DNA of 64,000 nt from positions 1,087,599-1,151,598 of the forward strand of contig MU001493.1 in the NCBI GenBank assembly GCA_010093485.1. Direction: 5' to 3'. The notes beneath the pieces are model-generated. The model was not told the DNA's origin, did no database searches, and saw only the letters and a list, made by a program, of their open reading frames with translations. Shown piece by piece: positions 9,625-20,293 of this stretch. This DNA is from Karstenula rhodostoma CBS 690.94 (Eukaryota; Ascomycota; Dothideomycetes; Pleosporales; Didymosphaeriaceae). Each line of letters starts with the position of its first letter. The first letter of the stretch is position 1. The translations under genes and the position numbers were made by a program.

Positions 9625-11652
9625 TTAGTAGGTGTTGTAGCCAGTGGCAGGGGTGGGGACGGCGTAGCCGGCCTCGGAAGAGGGCTGGACGTAGATAGGA
9701 ATGCTAGATGCAGCCGCAGGGGTGCTGGATGCAGCCGCGGGGGTGCTGGAGGAGACCTCGTATCCCTGGCTGCTAGACGAAGCGACGGCGGTGCTGGAAG
9801 CAGCCGCAGGGGTGCTGGACGAAGCCACGGGGGTGCTGGAAGGGACCTCATATCCCTGGCTGCTGGACGAAGCTACAGGGGCGCTGGATGAAGCGGCGGG
9901 GGCGCTGGATGAAGCGGCGGGGGCGCTAGACGAAGCGGCGGCGGTGCTGGACGCAGCCACGGGGGTGCTGGAAGGAACCTCATATCCCTGGCTGCTGGAT
10001 GAAGCTACGGCGGTGCTGGACGCAGCCGCGGGGGTGCTGGAAGGAACCTCGTATCCCTGGCTGCTGGACGAAGCTACAGGGGCGCTGGATGAAGCGGCGG
10101 GGGCGCTAGACGAAGCGGCGGCGGTGCTGGACGCAGCCACGGGGGTGCTGGAAGGAACCTCATATCCCTGGCTGCTGGATGAAGCTACGGCGGTGCTGGA
10201 CGCAGCCGCGGGGGTGCTGGAAGGAACCTGGTATCCCTGGCTGCTGGAAGACGCCGCAGTGGAGTAGACAACGGATGAGCTGGAGGGAACTTCATAACCC
10301 TTAGTCGAGCTGGAAGACGCCTCAGTGGGCTTCACAGGGTAGGCGCTGCTGCCAGGGCCAACGGGATATCCCTGGGAGGAAGACGAAGGCTTGACGGGAT
10401 AAGCGCTGGAAGTAGGCTTAACTGGGTATCCAGTGCCGCTGGGAACCGAGGACTGGCCGTGGGGGCCCGTGGGGTAGTAAGGCGTGCCAACCGGGGGCTT
10501 GGGGCCGTGAGTCGAAGAGGCCTCAACCGGGTAAGAGTTCGGCGGGGCAGGGCCGTGAGTCGAAGAGGCCTCAACCGGGTAAGAGTTCGGCGGGGCAGGG
10601 CCGTGAGTCGAAGAAGCCTCAGCCGGGTAAGAGTTCGGCGGCGGAGCAGGGCCGTAGGAAGTCTCGGTGTGGTAGGTGGGTTTGGATGGCACACCGGTCA
10701 CGGTGATGGTCTGCGGGTAGCCGTGCTCGGAGACGACGTAGGTCTTCGTCTCGTACTGGGGAGTGACGTAGACGGTCACGGTGGAGGGATGACACACGGA
10801 TGGCTTGGGGCCAACAGCATATTCGGATGGTTGAGGGCTAACAGGATACGCGGATGACTGAGGGCTAACAGGATACGCGGATGACTGAGGAGTGACATAG
10901 GTGGATGTGTAGACCGTGGGAAAGTAACTCGGCGTCAGGTAGGTCGAGTAGAACGTAGAGTATCCGTTGTAGCTCACAGGGGTAGACTGAGGCACCCAAG
11001 AGTAGGTGGAGGTCGAGATGGTCTTGGTCTCCGTGACGTAGCTCGTGGCAGCGTCGGTGTTGGGGGTATCAGTCGGCTTGGAGCTGGGGCTGTGGCCGGT
11101 TGGGTACCACGAGTGGTGCTCGGCCTTGGAGCTGGCAGCGGGGTATCCGCTGCTCTCAGCCTTGGAGCTGGCAGCTGGGTATTCGCTGCTCTCAGCCTTG
11201 GAGCTGGCAGCTGGGTATTCGCTGCTCTCAGCCTTGGAGCTGGCAGCGGGGTATCCGCTGCTCTCAGCCTTGGAGCTGGCAGTTGGGTATCCGTTGTTCT
11301 CAGACTTGGAGACGGTTCCGGTCGGGTAGGCAGGGCTTGACTCCGCGTACGGAGTGGAGCTAGCAGAGCTGCTTCCGGAGGGATAAGCTGAGCTTGCGGG
11401 CTTCACGCTCGAGCTGCTCTCAGCTGGGTAGCCCTCAGACTTGGAGGAGGGACTGTAGATGGGGTAGCCCGGGGTGGTGGATGGGGTTGGGAGGGAGTAT
11501 CCAGGGGTTGACGAGGGTGCTGGGACAGACGAGGAGCCGGCAGTGGGGTAAGGCTGGGGGTTGTAGCCAGCATTGTAACCGTCACGACGCTCGACAGGCT
11601 TGGCGACGGCAGCGCCAATGAGGGCGGCAGCCGCGATGGAAACGGAACGCAT
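9625..11652 (-). CDS. Secreted Ser/Tyr/Pro-rich tandem-repeat cell-wall or adhesin-like protein
   Basis: A 675-residue single-exon protein. A signal peptide (residues 1-17, hydrophobic AAAALIGAAVA) is followed by KPVERRD, with a KEX2-type Arg-Arg at 22-23. The body is low complexity. It has about five copies of an ESSGYPAASSKA-type unit (near residues 110-180), a Tyr/Thr-rich middle (YSTFYSTYLTPSYFPTVYTS) and short SPQSSAYPV units. Three PNSYPVEASSTHGPAPP units follow, then a long C-terminal array of VASSSSQGYEVPSST/AAASSSAP units. Ser/Thr density implies heavy O-mannosylation. The C-terminus (TPATGYNTY) is not hydrophobic, so I see no GPI signal; it is probably secreted or wall-trapped. A TATAAAG lies about 190 bp upstream. 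Expansion of the DNA repeats suggests a copy number that varies between strains. No function is assigned. Confidence 0.85.
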   Translation of the reverse strand: MRSVSIAAAALIGAAVAKPVERRDGYNAGYNPQPYPTAGSSSVPAPSSTPGYSLPTPSTTPGYPIYSPSSKSEGYPAESSSSVKPASSAYPSGSSSASSTPYAESSPAYPTGTVSKSENNGYPTASSKAESSGYPAASSKAESSEYPAASSKAESSEYPAASSKAESSGYPAASSKAEHHSWYPTGHSPSSKPTDTPNTDAATSYVTETKTISTSTYSWVPQSTPVSYNGYSTFYSTYLTPSYFPTVYTSTYVTPQSSAYPVSPQSSAYPVSPQPSEYAVGPKPSVCHPSTVTVYVTPQYETKTYVVSEHGYPQTITVTGVPSKPTYHTETSYGPAPPPNSYPAEASSTHGPAPPNSYPVEASSTHGPAPPNSYPVEASSTHGPKPPVGTPYYPTGPHGQSSVPSGTGYPVKPTSSAYPVKPSSSSQGYPVGPGSSAYPVKPTEASSSSTKGYEVPSSSSVVYSTAASSSSQGYQVPSSTPAAASSTAVASSSSQGYEVPSSTPVAASSTAAASSSAPAASSSAPVASSSSQGYEVPSSTPAAASSTAVASSSSQGYEVPSSTPVAASSTAAASSSAPAASSSAPAASSSAPVASSSSQGYEVPSSTPVASSSTPAAASSTAVASSSSQGYEVSSSTPAAASSTPAAASSIPIYVQPSSEAGYAVPTPATGYNTY
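9868..10235. repeat. 180-bp tandem duplication inside the repeat protein gene
   Basis: Long nearly identical blocks recur with a period of 180 bp; the same 20-mer context begins at 9961 and again at 10141. This encodes a 60-residue higher-order unit built from shorter Ser/Ala repeats. The near-identity at DNA level, including synonymous sites, points to a recent duplication. Confidence 0.8.
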
Positions 11653-11844
11653 CTTGAGAGCGGTTGAGATTGGTGGTGTTGATTGTCTCGAATTAAGTAA
11701 TAGGAGTTCCCTGAGATGTCTGAACGGCGATCTGGAGCGAACGACTGCTAACCAAAGCGAATGAACAAGCGAAGGTGGTTAGGAAAGAGTATTAGATATC
11801 GATGTGTGATGAAGATGGAGTAATTGGGTGCCAGGAGGCAGTTG

Positions 11845-11851
11845 CTTTATA
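11845..11851 (-). promoter_or_regulatory. TATA box (TATAAAG) of the repeat protein gene
   Basis: Read on the minus strand, TATAAAG lies about 193 bp upstream of the ATG at 11652. It implies a leader of roughly 160 nt, which is common for strongly expressed fungal secreted proteins. Confidence 0.4.
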
Positions 11852-13863
11852 CAAAGGATTACTCCCTAGTTCTAGCAATTTCCTCCCCACACAAAGGGCG
11901 GCCGGCAGCATAGCGTCACATTGTGCCAGTAGTGGCCCAGAGTCACTTTGCTCGAATTGTGGACATGACGGAGGCAGCGCTGGAGAATACGGTGAATCGA
12001 TAGCGCGCGGACAGGGGGAGCTGAGGATGTCGGCACCACCTAGCCCTACCGAAATAACGTGGCGGTAGCCTTACGCCCTTGGGCATGCTGATCCTGTCTC
12101 GGATTGGTCACGGCCGTGTTTTGCTGTGGCTGGAGAGCATCTCGTTCAGCAGCGTGGGCGAACATGGTGAGCGGAGAGACGGCGCCATGTCGCCCGTTGA
12201 CTCGGTGTCGGGTGGGCCGGGGGCGCGGCTAATTTTAAACACAAAGCGACGCGCTTGCCTCCAACGCGGCTTAGCCGCTGCCCTTCTCAGTAGCCTAGCC
12301 GTTGATGCCACGCAGGGTTGCAGTGCTGCTCCCCTCCAGCTGCCCATTGAACATGCCATTTGCCTCAGTCTCGAGACCCTCGTTCGTCATCGTCCACACG
12401 CTCAAGCCTCGCTGTGCTCAGGTAAAGGGAAGGTCCTGGCCGATCGGCCCGAGGCCCGAGGTCCCTCCGAGCGCTATTCGTTGCGCTTCTAGCCCGCCCA
12501 CCTAGCCCTCAATGTGGCGCATGATACCGAGTCTTGTTGCTTGGACAATCATTAACCATTTTATCGTCATCTTGCAACTTGCACAACTGCGGCAATTCGT
12601 CTTCCGATATTTCATCGGCGATAGTTAGGGCCGTCGCTTATTCACCTGCGCAGATGCGCTAGCACATATCGGGGACGCCAATGCGGAAAGGGGCTAGTGC
12701 ACACAGCGCATCGACTCAATGCAGGCATCTGGCATCTGCATCCGACGACTAGCGGGCTTCCATGCACACGTGCACTGGACCGTCACTTTGCCATCGGACG
12801 TTTTGTGCTGGCCTGGTCAACGAGCCTCACATTTCACATTGAGCACTGAGTACAACAGTGGGCCTGGAACAAGGGCACGTTCCTGCTTTCACATCGGCCA
12901 ACAGAGATCCACCTCGCAGTCACCGGCCCACTCCGCTCCAGCAATGCTTCTTCAGCATCACATCATTAGGCCCGCTTCGTATCCACAGCAACCGCATCGT
13001 TCCGATTTGTCTAGCAACAGCGTCAACGACGCAGGCGCCCAACTCAGAGCAACCCGTCCTCCACATCGCGCTTCAACAATGCACATGTATCACCAACTCA
13101 ACGTCTTTCAGATGCTCAGACCAAACGAGGCCAACGACGACACTGCTGCACCACGCTCCAAGAGGCAATTCGCCGAAATACGGCTATCCTCTCCGCCGAA
13201 GGCGTGCCTACAGATCAGCGTTGTAGGCCCAAGCACAAGCAGACTGCTCTTATCGTGTGGTCCACTTATTGAATCTAATCTTTATAGGGCTAACTGCCGA
13301 GCCACACCCCTGAGTAGGGGTTCTCCAACGAAACGGATTCAGATTAGCCAACGTGATTTGTCTCCCAACATGGCCATTTCACTAACGTCTCTGAGTCTAT
13401 CAAAGGACAAAAGCAACTTAGCGAACTTCGCAATTACGGAGACTGGTGTTACTGGTGAAACGCTCACCGTCCAATAACGCCACTGGCGGCTGAACATGAT
13501 CTACAAGTTTGCGTCAGCGCCTCTGTCGTGAACGTAATTGAGCGCACACCTGGGCCTACAATATAGCCGAAATTATTTCAGCTTCTTGCGCGAGAGCTGG
13601 ACGATTCCTGTTCCAGGTGTTGCTTTTGTGAAACTCTTTTTCAGCAGCGTGGAGGACACAGCGCAGCACCAAGCCACCAGCCTCTGCCACGGAAGGTGTC
13701 ATCACCTTGCAGCAATATGGCACCACCTTGGACGGGAGCACGTTTCGCCTCCACTGTGCCTAAGTCATGCCAGACTCTCACAACATCATCACATACAGAT
13801 TATCAAACCCGCCATCTCTACATGGGTACATATGGTTGATCTTACGAAATCTTTTCTTCACTA
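11852..13863. other. Intergenic, about 2 kb, no supportable gene
   Basis: The longest frame is 12719-13477 on the plus strand (252 codons), with no domain, low-complexity or localisation signal. Its amino-acid make-up (rich in Ser, Arg and His without pattern) looks like non-coding DNA. I see no RNA gene or obvious repeat. The left part must contain the promoter of the secreted repeat protein. Confidence 0.45.
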
Positions 13864-15738
13864 TTACTGACAACAGCATCTGGAGCTTGAGTTCGAAGAA
13901 GACCCACCCAGGGCACGAATCGTCTCGCAAATCCTCCCGTGCCACCACAGAACACTCGACCACCAAAACTCCTGCATCAGTGAGGGAACGTTCGAGAGCT
14001 GTCCTCCCTCTACCACCGACGCTCGCATATTGCGCAACCAGTCGCACCACACAAGTCGTTCGGTCTTGGCTACTTCGTTGACCAGTCTCTGCTTAAAAAG
14101 CTGCATGGGGCATGCTTTGACAACATCTCTAGATGAGGGCTCTCGATCGAGTCCATGCAGGCAAAAGCAGTCACCAACCCACATGTGTATAACTGCTGTC
14201 TGCATTTTGACGTCATTTTGACAGACTTCCAGATTGCCTGCTACCTCGATCACAACACCAAGCAGCATCCGTAGCATGCAGAAGGTATCGTGCGTATTAG
14301 CAGCCGATGCTGACGACGCTGTGTACAGGGTTTGCACGAACATTGCCACGTCCTCCGTCGAATTCTCACCGAACTGAAATACCTCCTCGTCGTTGGCATG
14401 TCTCAAGATCTTCGCTCGTGTTACAAGCATATAAGCGGTGTTGCACTCACGGATTTGCGCTGCATAGTCCGCAGTAAAGTCAATGAGCGCTCGTGCCGTC
14501 ACCTCGAGCTCGCGGACTGAATCGAGGCTGTTATGTTTGCTACCAGGAAACCCCTCTGCACCACCAGCATCAGAAGAACATTCCGACACTTCAGAAGATA
14601 TCTCGACCACTTGTGGGAGTTCAATCCTCTGCTTCTCGCTGACGGGCAACGGCAGCTCGGCAGAGACGTCCATGTGCCAGACGGCGTTACCGAATAATGC
14701 TTCTGCATCCGGATTCAAGTCAGGTGCCTGACACTTTGACCACGAAAAACGAGCGAAATGCGCTGGTGGCGTTATCACTTCAACAATCTGGATCATCGTG
14801 TCGTCGAGTGGTTTCCGGCCGGGGCGCCGCATAGGCCCACGAAGCTCAAGTGGCTCTCGGTAGATGCTTTTACTGCCGCGAGGTGGCTCATAGTAACTGC
14901 TGTACATCATTGGTTGCATAACTTCGGGGATGCTCACCGTATCTAGGTCCTCCCCGTCGTCTTCGCTCACGGTCTCGTGTAAACCCGGGTTCAGGCCGTC
15001 AGGCTGATAGCCATTAAAGTACGCAGCAAACTCTGCAATCTTAGCATCTGCCGTGCCCACGATTATCTCAGCGACTCCTAGGTCTTCATCGTCGAAGTCG
15101 TCCACTGCGTGGTAATTCTGTAGTTCGCGCTCAGGTGGGTTCAGAAGGTGGTTCATGGCTGTGAAGCCAACATCCTGGCGGGTCGCGGGATCGAAGAAGT
15201 AGACTGTTTGATCGTGCTCATTGTCGTGATAAGGCTGAGACTTTGTCTTGTGTTCAGCATCGTCCTTAGCCGGAATGACCTGCTTCTGCGCGTCAGTAGC
15301 GGATGAAGAAGGGGAAACATACATTTCAGGGTGTCCATATGCAATGTAGATCTTCTCCAGGTCGTGGTCAGCATCGTCTATGGTGCATTGAGCAGAGAAA
15401 GGCGACCCGCGCCCGGACTCAATCTGGACGCTTCGCACTTCGAAGATGCTCAGAGTTTCAATGATGGGGAGAAACTCGAGGCCTGGAACCAGGTCGTGCA
15501 AGAAGGTTATGCCTCTCAGGTCCATGTGCGGTCGAGCGATTTCGCCCCTGGTGGTCTCGCGCTTAGCGTTTGCCTCAACTGCCTTTTTCTCAGCCGTGAG
15601 GACTTTCAACTCGTGGCATTCCGTGCTAGACATTTCGTCTACGCTCTTCACAGAAGGATTAGTCGCTCGAGAGATCTTACGCCAGGGAGGCCTTCTCTTC
15701 GGTCCCCAAACCCTCCATCTCATAGCTTTCACCGCCAT
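13864..15738 (-). CDS. Hypothetical protein, 624 residues, unknown family
   Basis: A long uninterrupted frame from an ATG at 15738, much longer than chance frames around it. The N-terminus is basic (RRPPWRKISR) with a short charged helix (HELKVLTAEKKAVEANAKRE). A central acidic part (VDDFDDEDLGVAEIIVG, VSEDDGEDLDTV) follows, and then a helical C-terminal half with several Trp and Cys (MWVGDCFCLHGLDREP, QEFWWSSVLWWHGRICE). It ends in a Ser/Asn run and CCCQ. There is no signal peptide or membrane segment. I do not recognise the family; it resembles lineage-restricted fungal proteins. The upstream gene (15802-16170) lies only 63 bp away on the same strand, but I find no splice sites that join the two. 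Confidence 0.6.
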   Translation of the reverse strand: MAVKAMRWRVWGPKRRPPWRKISRATNPSVKSVDEMSSTECHELKVLTAEKKAVEANAKRETTRGEIARPHMDLRGITFLHDLVPGLEFLPIIETLSIFEVRSVQIESGRGSPFSAQCTIDDADHDLEKIYIAYGHPEMYVSPSSSATDAQKQVIPAKDDAEHKTKSQPYHDNEHDQTVYFFDPATRQDVGFTAMNHLLNPPERELQNYHAVDDFDDEDLGVAEIIVGTADAKIAEFAAYFNGYQPDGLNPGLHETVSEDDGEDLDTVSIPEVMQPMMYSSYYEPPRGSKSIYREPLELRGPMRRPGRKPLDDTMIQIVEVITPPAHFARFSWSKCQAPDLNPDAEALFGNAVWHMDVSAELPLPVSEKQRIELPQVVEISSEVSECSSDAGGAEGFPGSKHNSLDSVRELEVTARALIDFTADYAAQIRECNTAYMLVTRAKILRHANDEEVFQFGENSTEDVAMFVQTLYTASSASAANTHDTFCMLRMLLGVVIEVAGNLEVCQNDVKMQTAVIHMWVGDCFCLHGLDREPSSRDVVKACPMQLFKQRLVNEVAKTERLVWCDWLRNMRASVVEGGQLSNVPSLMQEFWWSSVLWWHGRICETIRALGGSSSNSSSRCCCQ

Positions 15739-15801
15739 TGACTTCCTCCTCGATCCCCAGAACAGGATTTGGCTCCCATCCTACTGGGAGGGAGCGCATC
15801 C

Positions 15802-16170
15802 CTAAAAAAGTCCCATCTCTTCCACAGGGCTCTCCGCATCAAAAAGAACCTCGAAGCTCACAGTCCGGGCCTCAGCGGTCAAACCCGCGAGCGTCTTCTG
15901 CTCAGCTAGGTACTGGCTTGCAGTCCTAGCGAGGCCCTCAACCTTCTTCGTGTTCTTAGCACCATCGCTAGTGTAGTACTCCTCCACCGGGGCAAAGATC
16001 GGCTCGTCACCGTTGAGGGAGAGCACCACAATGCCGCGCTCACCTTTACCAATCCGCTGCTGCGTGTCGATGTCGTACTCGGCATATCGCTCGAGCAGCT
16101 TCTTAGTGGAGGTGGGCTTGGAGTTGGCCACCGGGACCTTCTTGACTAGGCTAGCGACGGAGAAGGCCAT
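15802..16170 (-). CDS. Hypothetical protein, 122 residues
   Basis: A compact soluble protein starting MAFSVASLVKKVPVANSKP. It has a mixed alpha/beta look (GKGERGIVVLSLNGDEPIF), a helical stretch (VEGLARTASQYLAEQKTLAGL) and an acidic end (FDAESPVEEMGLF). No signal peptide, TM segment or known motif is seen. The ATG at 16170 is the first in frame. It lies just upstream of, and in the same orientation as, the 624-residue unknown. Function is not assignable. Confidence 0.5.
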   Translation of the reverse strand: MAFSVASLVKKVPVANSKPTSTKKLLERYAEYDIDTQQRIGKGERGIVVLSLNGDEPIFAPVEEYYTSDGAKNTKKVEGLARTASQYLAEQKTLAGLTAEARTVSFEVLFDAESPVEEMGLF

Positions 16171-16992
16171 TCTTGGGGATAGAATGGTTATGGCTTTGGT
16201 GTTGGGAGTTCAAGGGACTTGCAGGTTGAGAAGAAGACTCTGATCACCGGGATATAAAACCAGAAGTCCGACTTGAACTTCGTGAACACCAAAGACGGAT
16301 GGGATGGAGATCGAAAAGAAGAAGAGATTCGGAAAATTTGTACGGCGCGCTACATTGTACAGATGTTGTTAGGCGGGCATTGTGTGCATTGTTGGGACAG
16401 TACCCAGCGACGAAACAATCCAGACAAAAGCATTGCTGACAATGCAATCGGTGATGGCAACTGAGACAAAGGCAGGTGAAGATGGACGTGCCGGAAATAG
16501 TATACTAGGGTGCCTTTGAGGTAGAGCTCTTCGGCGATCTGCTTTGTCGGTAGTTGACGTCTTGCATCTATATTCCAAGCAGCAAAGGGCTCAAACTAAG
16601 GTGAAAACGAATGTATGGTTGATTGTGAGGAAGATTGAATTCTATCGGGAGTCTGGGAGGTCGTCAATAGTAGGGGCGTTGTAACCAACATCTTCAAATA
16701 TCAAGACTTGTTCTTTTTAGCTTCCAAAACAGTTACACCAAGACATGAGATGCCTATGGTAACCTGCTGCCAAGTAGAAGACGAATGTCGACTTTCCGAG
16801 GGTTCTCATGTTTTTGCATCTGTTTGATAACATTATCATATGGCAAAAGCCTGACTAGGGAAAGAAAGCATGGAGTCGCTCCAAAATCTGCCCGTGATGT
16901 CCATCAACAAACCTGCACTCTTATGTTTGCCCGAGGAAGCGTTCGAACACTAAGCTCTGGAAAGTGGAGCCCTACCCATTTCCGAATCCTCG
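16171..16992. other. Intergenic, no gene seen
   Basis: About 820 bp holding the promoter of the 122-residue gene and the 3' end of the next leftward gene. It is relatively AT-rich. No frame longer than about 75 codons shows features. Confidence 0.5.
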
Positions 16993-17854
16993 TCAGACTT
17001 GGAACGTGAAGAAATCTTTCACCAGCGGCACATCCTCCGGCTTAGGCAGGTTGTAGTTATTGAGAGCAACCATTGCCATATCGTGGATCTTGAGCGCGCC
17101 GACCTTCGGAAACTGATCGCTGGCTGACACAGGACGCTTCGAAACGTTTGTCCCGCGCGCTACAGCGTACGCATACATGAGAAAGACGTGCTTGCAGTGG
17201 CTGAGAAGTGCACCAAACTTGTTATCTACCGGTGCGTCCGCTCCCCTGGCCCAGATTTCAGGGATGTTGACGGTGTTCCCCAAGGGGCCCCACATGGTGA
17301 GCAGCGCCTTCTCGGTGAAGTAGACCATGATCTCGTCTCTGAAAGTTTTGAGCTCTACGATATCGTAGATGGTCTTCCCGGGGTGGCGAGAATCCCACTC
17401 GATAAAGCACAAGAAGAGCTGGGGTAAGAGTCAGTCACAGGTGTACATCGAGATATGATAATGATAGACTTACATAGGCCTGCATCATAGAGCTGCCGAA
17501 AACGGCGGTTTGTAAGGTTTGGATCTTGTTGGCAACGCGGTTGAGGTCAACGTTGTAGCGAGGGGGGTTGACGAGGGTAGAGCCGAAGTAGGAGAGACCT
17601 TCTATGGATACGTGCATGGCGATGAAGTAAAGGATCGCACAGACGCGGTTGAAGAGGTCGTTGCGTCCCGGGGGTTCACTAACGAAGTCGGCATTGCTAC
17701 CGACAGTAGTGAGTCGAATTGAAGTGCTGGCGCTAACATCGACACCAGAGCCTGCGGGATTCTTGGTGTACTGGTTGTCCAAGGACGGCAGGACTGGCGG
17801 AGGGACGACTTGAGCCTGCGGATGCGACGGTGCTGCACCAGTGCTAGATGCCAT
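16993..17854 (-). CDS. Hypothetical two-exon protein, 268 residues
   Basis: Exon 1 is 17854-17474, the intron is 17473-17419 (55 nt, GTAAGT donor, CCCAG acceptor), and exon 2 is 17418-16993; the 807 nt total is in frame. The first 45 residues are Pro/Ser/Thr-rich and probably disordered. The rest is a folded-looking domain rich in aromatic and Cys/Met residues (LYFIAMHVSIEGLSYFGS, LFLCFIEWDSRHPGKTIYD, HCKHVFLMYAYAVARGTN). No signal peptide or zinc motif is present. A TATATAAAG lies about 80 bp upstream of the ATG. I do not recognise the family. The clean splice junction and continuous domain on both sides of it are the main evidence that this is a real gene. Confidence 0.65.
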
Positions 17855-17933
17855 GTTCACAGATCGACGGCAAGTACTGGCAGGCGGTTGATAGAGAAGT
17901 GAAGAAAGCAGGACAAGAGGGCAGGGACAGCGG

Positions 17934-17943
17934 TCTTTATATA
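17934..17943 (-). promoter_or_regulatory. TATA box (CTATATAAAG)
   Basis: Read on the minus strand, TATATAAAG lies about 80-90 bp upstream of the ATG at 17854, an ideal spacing for a fungal core promoter. Confidence 0.5.
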
Positions 17944-18646
17944 GACAGACTGCGCAGTTTCCAAAGTATGGGTGAAGCCCACTTATATTGGAGATAGACC
18001 TGCCAAACTTTACTTCTCTACCAGGCTTCATCAGCGAACACGACGTTGAATTTGGCGGCATTTTATATTTTCAACGCACATAATGTCGTCAGCAGCTGTG
18101 TTTTCCTCCGGTTGAATTGTTCCGACCTTTCGCTCGACGTGGCTGATGAGAAGATAAGTAAGGCGTAAACTTTCCTGTATTTAGCGTACGATTACAATGG
18201 AGGTTTCTGCAATAAAGATCCAATTTAGAGACGTGATTGAGTATTGGGGGCTTCCGAGGTTGCATCGCTCGATGCCCAGGAGTTCCATTACAGCTTGAAA
18301 ACCGAATCATCTCTGCCGACGTTGAATGAATTCCACATTTGGCGCAACAGGATGTGGCCACGAATACAGGGCTTCTTCAGTTGTTGTAATGGTTGCGACG
18401 CAAAATGTTAGTTAGCGAGCCTCGCCCAGGCTTGCTCTAAATAGCACAAACGAGAGCTCCAAACACGTGTCGATCCACAAACAGATAGCTTTGCCCCTAG
18501 CCAAGACCGTGGGTGGTACATACCACAGCTCCAGGTTCCCCGCGCGTGCCGAGCCAAGTCGAGATAAGCAACAAAATCAGCTGAAGTCGTCCACCCCACT
18601 GAGCTATATTCAGCCCCCGAAGGTATACTATACTAGAGTTTATGAA
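17944..18646. other. Divergent intergenic region
   Basis: About 700 bp between a leftward and a rightward gene, so it contains both promoters. No coding frame or RNA gene is supportable. Confidence 0.5.
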
Positions 18647-19344
18647 ATGTTTTCATCGATCTCGTCCTTCGTGAAAGAGCTGCTACCGCAGATTCCCGAG
18701 GCTCCAAGTGTCACAGTCACCGCCGCTCGCATCCCAGCCGATGGCACGCCACCGCACCTGGTCAGACTCAGCACTCGGTCCGCAGGGGATGATGCTACCG
18801 ACTCCTTTCTCTTTCGCATCCCAGATACACGCAAGTATTGGATCACGGAAGAGGGATCGCAGTTTCGCGATATACACAGACTAGAACTTCAGGAATTGCA
18901 AACGTTCTTACAGCCATACAGGCTCTTGCCCTTGTTTCATCCCTGGGCAGGGATTCATCTGAGGCAACGAGGCCACATGTCGACACAGCGCATTCTGCTA
19001 CACGAGCGCCACGCATCTTGTGCAGGCGTCTACTACCTATTCTGGAGCTTTGCGATGGACGATCTACCGCGAAATAAGCATGTTCCGAGGTGGATAAGGG
19101 AATCTGGAGACATGTCCCATTCATGGTACGGAGATGTATTCATTGCCAAAATTGCGCCTCATGAGTACGAACGAGGGGGTTGGGCAGCGTATGAGGATGT
19201 TCCTCCAGCCTTTCTTGAGATTCTGGCAAAATCTCCTTCCTACGGTCAGTAAGCACTCTGAATGGGTCACTATTAATGCACTGATTTTACCTAGGCGAGG
19301 AATACTGTTCATCCTGTAAGAGAGGGAGTTTGCCGATTGAGTAG
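18647..19344 (+). CDS. Hypothetical protein, about 215 residues, probable two exons
   Basis: It starts at the first ATG of its frame, 18647 (MFSSISSFVKELLPQIPEA). The single-exon version stops at 19252. A good donor/acceptor pair (intron 19245-19294, 50 nt, acceptor TTTACCTAG) instead extends it in frame to 19344. That adds a Cys-containing tail (GEEYCSSCKRGSLPIE), giving 648 nt in total. The body has a beta-rich segment (FLFRIPDTRKYWITEEGSQF) and several Trp-containing stretches (YYLFWSFAMDD, SHSWYGDVFIAKI). No signal peptide or TM helix is seen. The family is not recognised. It is divergent from the 268-residue unknown, and the two might be co-expressed. Confidence 0.5.
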
Positions 19345-20293
19345 GGCTCTGTCAGGAGTGACCAACCAGACCTTAGGGGTCTTTGGTCGGGGTTAGCGCG
19401 GACTTAAGATCTAAGATAAAACGCTCAGTCCATCGTACACAGAAGCTGCGGTACAATCTCAATTGTGCTATTAATTGCACATCGTGTAGAAATCCATCGA
19501 ACCTTGTTCATGCGCTGTTGGGGTATAGTGATGGACCTATCCTTACGCGCGCTCCATGTCTCCAGCAACTCAACGTACGGGAAGGCACAAAATTGATTAA
19601 CATCTGACCTCTCTGTTCCAGTACGTAAGGAAAGGATGACGTTCACGTACGCTAGAGGTGCCTACACGCATTGATTCACTACATAAAGGGTAGCACATTG
19701 CGTTGGTGCATTCGGCGTATGTGCAGCTTTTCCCGTTTTCTGGTGTCACCCAGCTGCGCCTCACCCAACAACAACACTCGTCAAATCACATCCTCTCCTC
19801 CATTGTTGCTGCCTAGCACTTGCGAAACAACCCTGAAGGAGGATTTGTCGCAGGTGAATGGATGTAGATGTGTCTTGGCGCGCCATTGGGACCTCTTGTC
19901 CGCTAGCAGACCACTAGTCAACTTCATAACTTAAACATGTGTCTCAATGCTCTTATTTCGCTCTCTAATCTACCTGATCTCGCTTCTTACATCTTAAATA
20001 CGGCTGTATAATATGTAGGGATGCTAAGTGGGCACGAATGGTCTGCGAAACCAGATGTCACCAGATGTCAACCTCCTGCGGGGTGGTTGGCGTGGAAAGA
20101 GCGACTCGGGTCCTACATACTCCAGGACCGAGTGCGCTTGCTTGGCAACTGACAATCAGCCTCGCTCAGGGAAACCAACGGAGGGCGTGTTTTTTCTCGT
20201 GGCTCCGTGCGATTGTTCAATGCCTCACTTTCACCTCTTTCTCTGAGAGTCTTCGCATCTCTTACACGGCACCTTCCTGCGCTCTGGACAAGT
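19345..20293. other. Intergenic, no gene seen
   Basis: About 950 bp with only short frames. It contains the promoter of the GT90 gene at its right end. No repeats or RNA genes were recognised. Confidence 0.5.

Noticed and set aside
9701..10267. Plus-strand 188-codon frame with a regular VLDAAAGVLEGTSYPWLL-like repeat
   Set aside because: It is the exact antisense of the tandem repeats of the secreted Ser-rich protein. Period-of-three repeats keep the opposite frame open, and the real gene has a signal peptide and a start.
12719..13477. 252-codon frame on the plus strand
   Set aside because: No domain, no localisation signal, composition like non-coding DNA, and no splice-linked continuation. 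It could be revisited with RNA data.
13864..16170. A single gene joining the 122-residue and 624-residue frames
   Set aside because: Only weak GT sites lie before the first stop, and none gives a plausible in-frame junction to the second frame, which has its own ATG.
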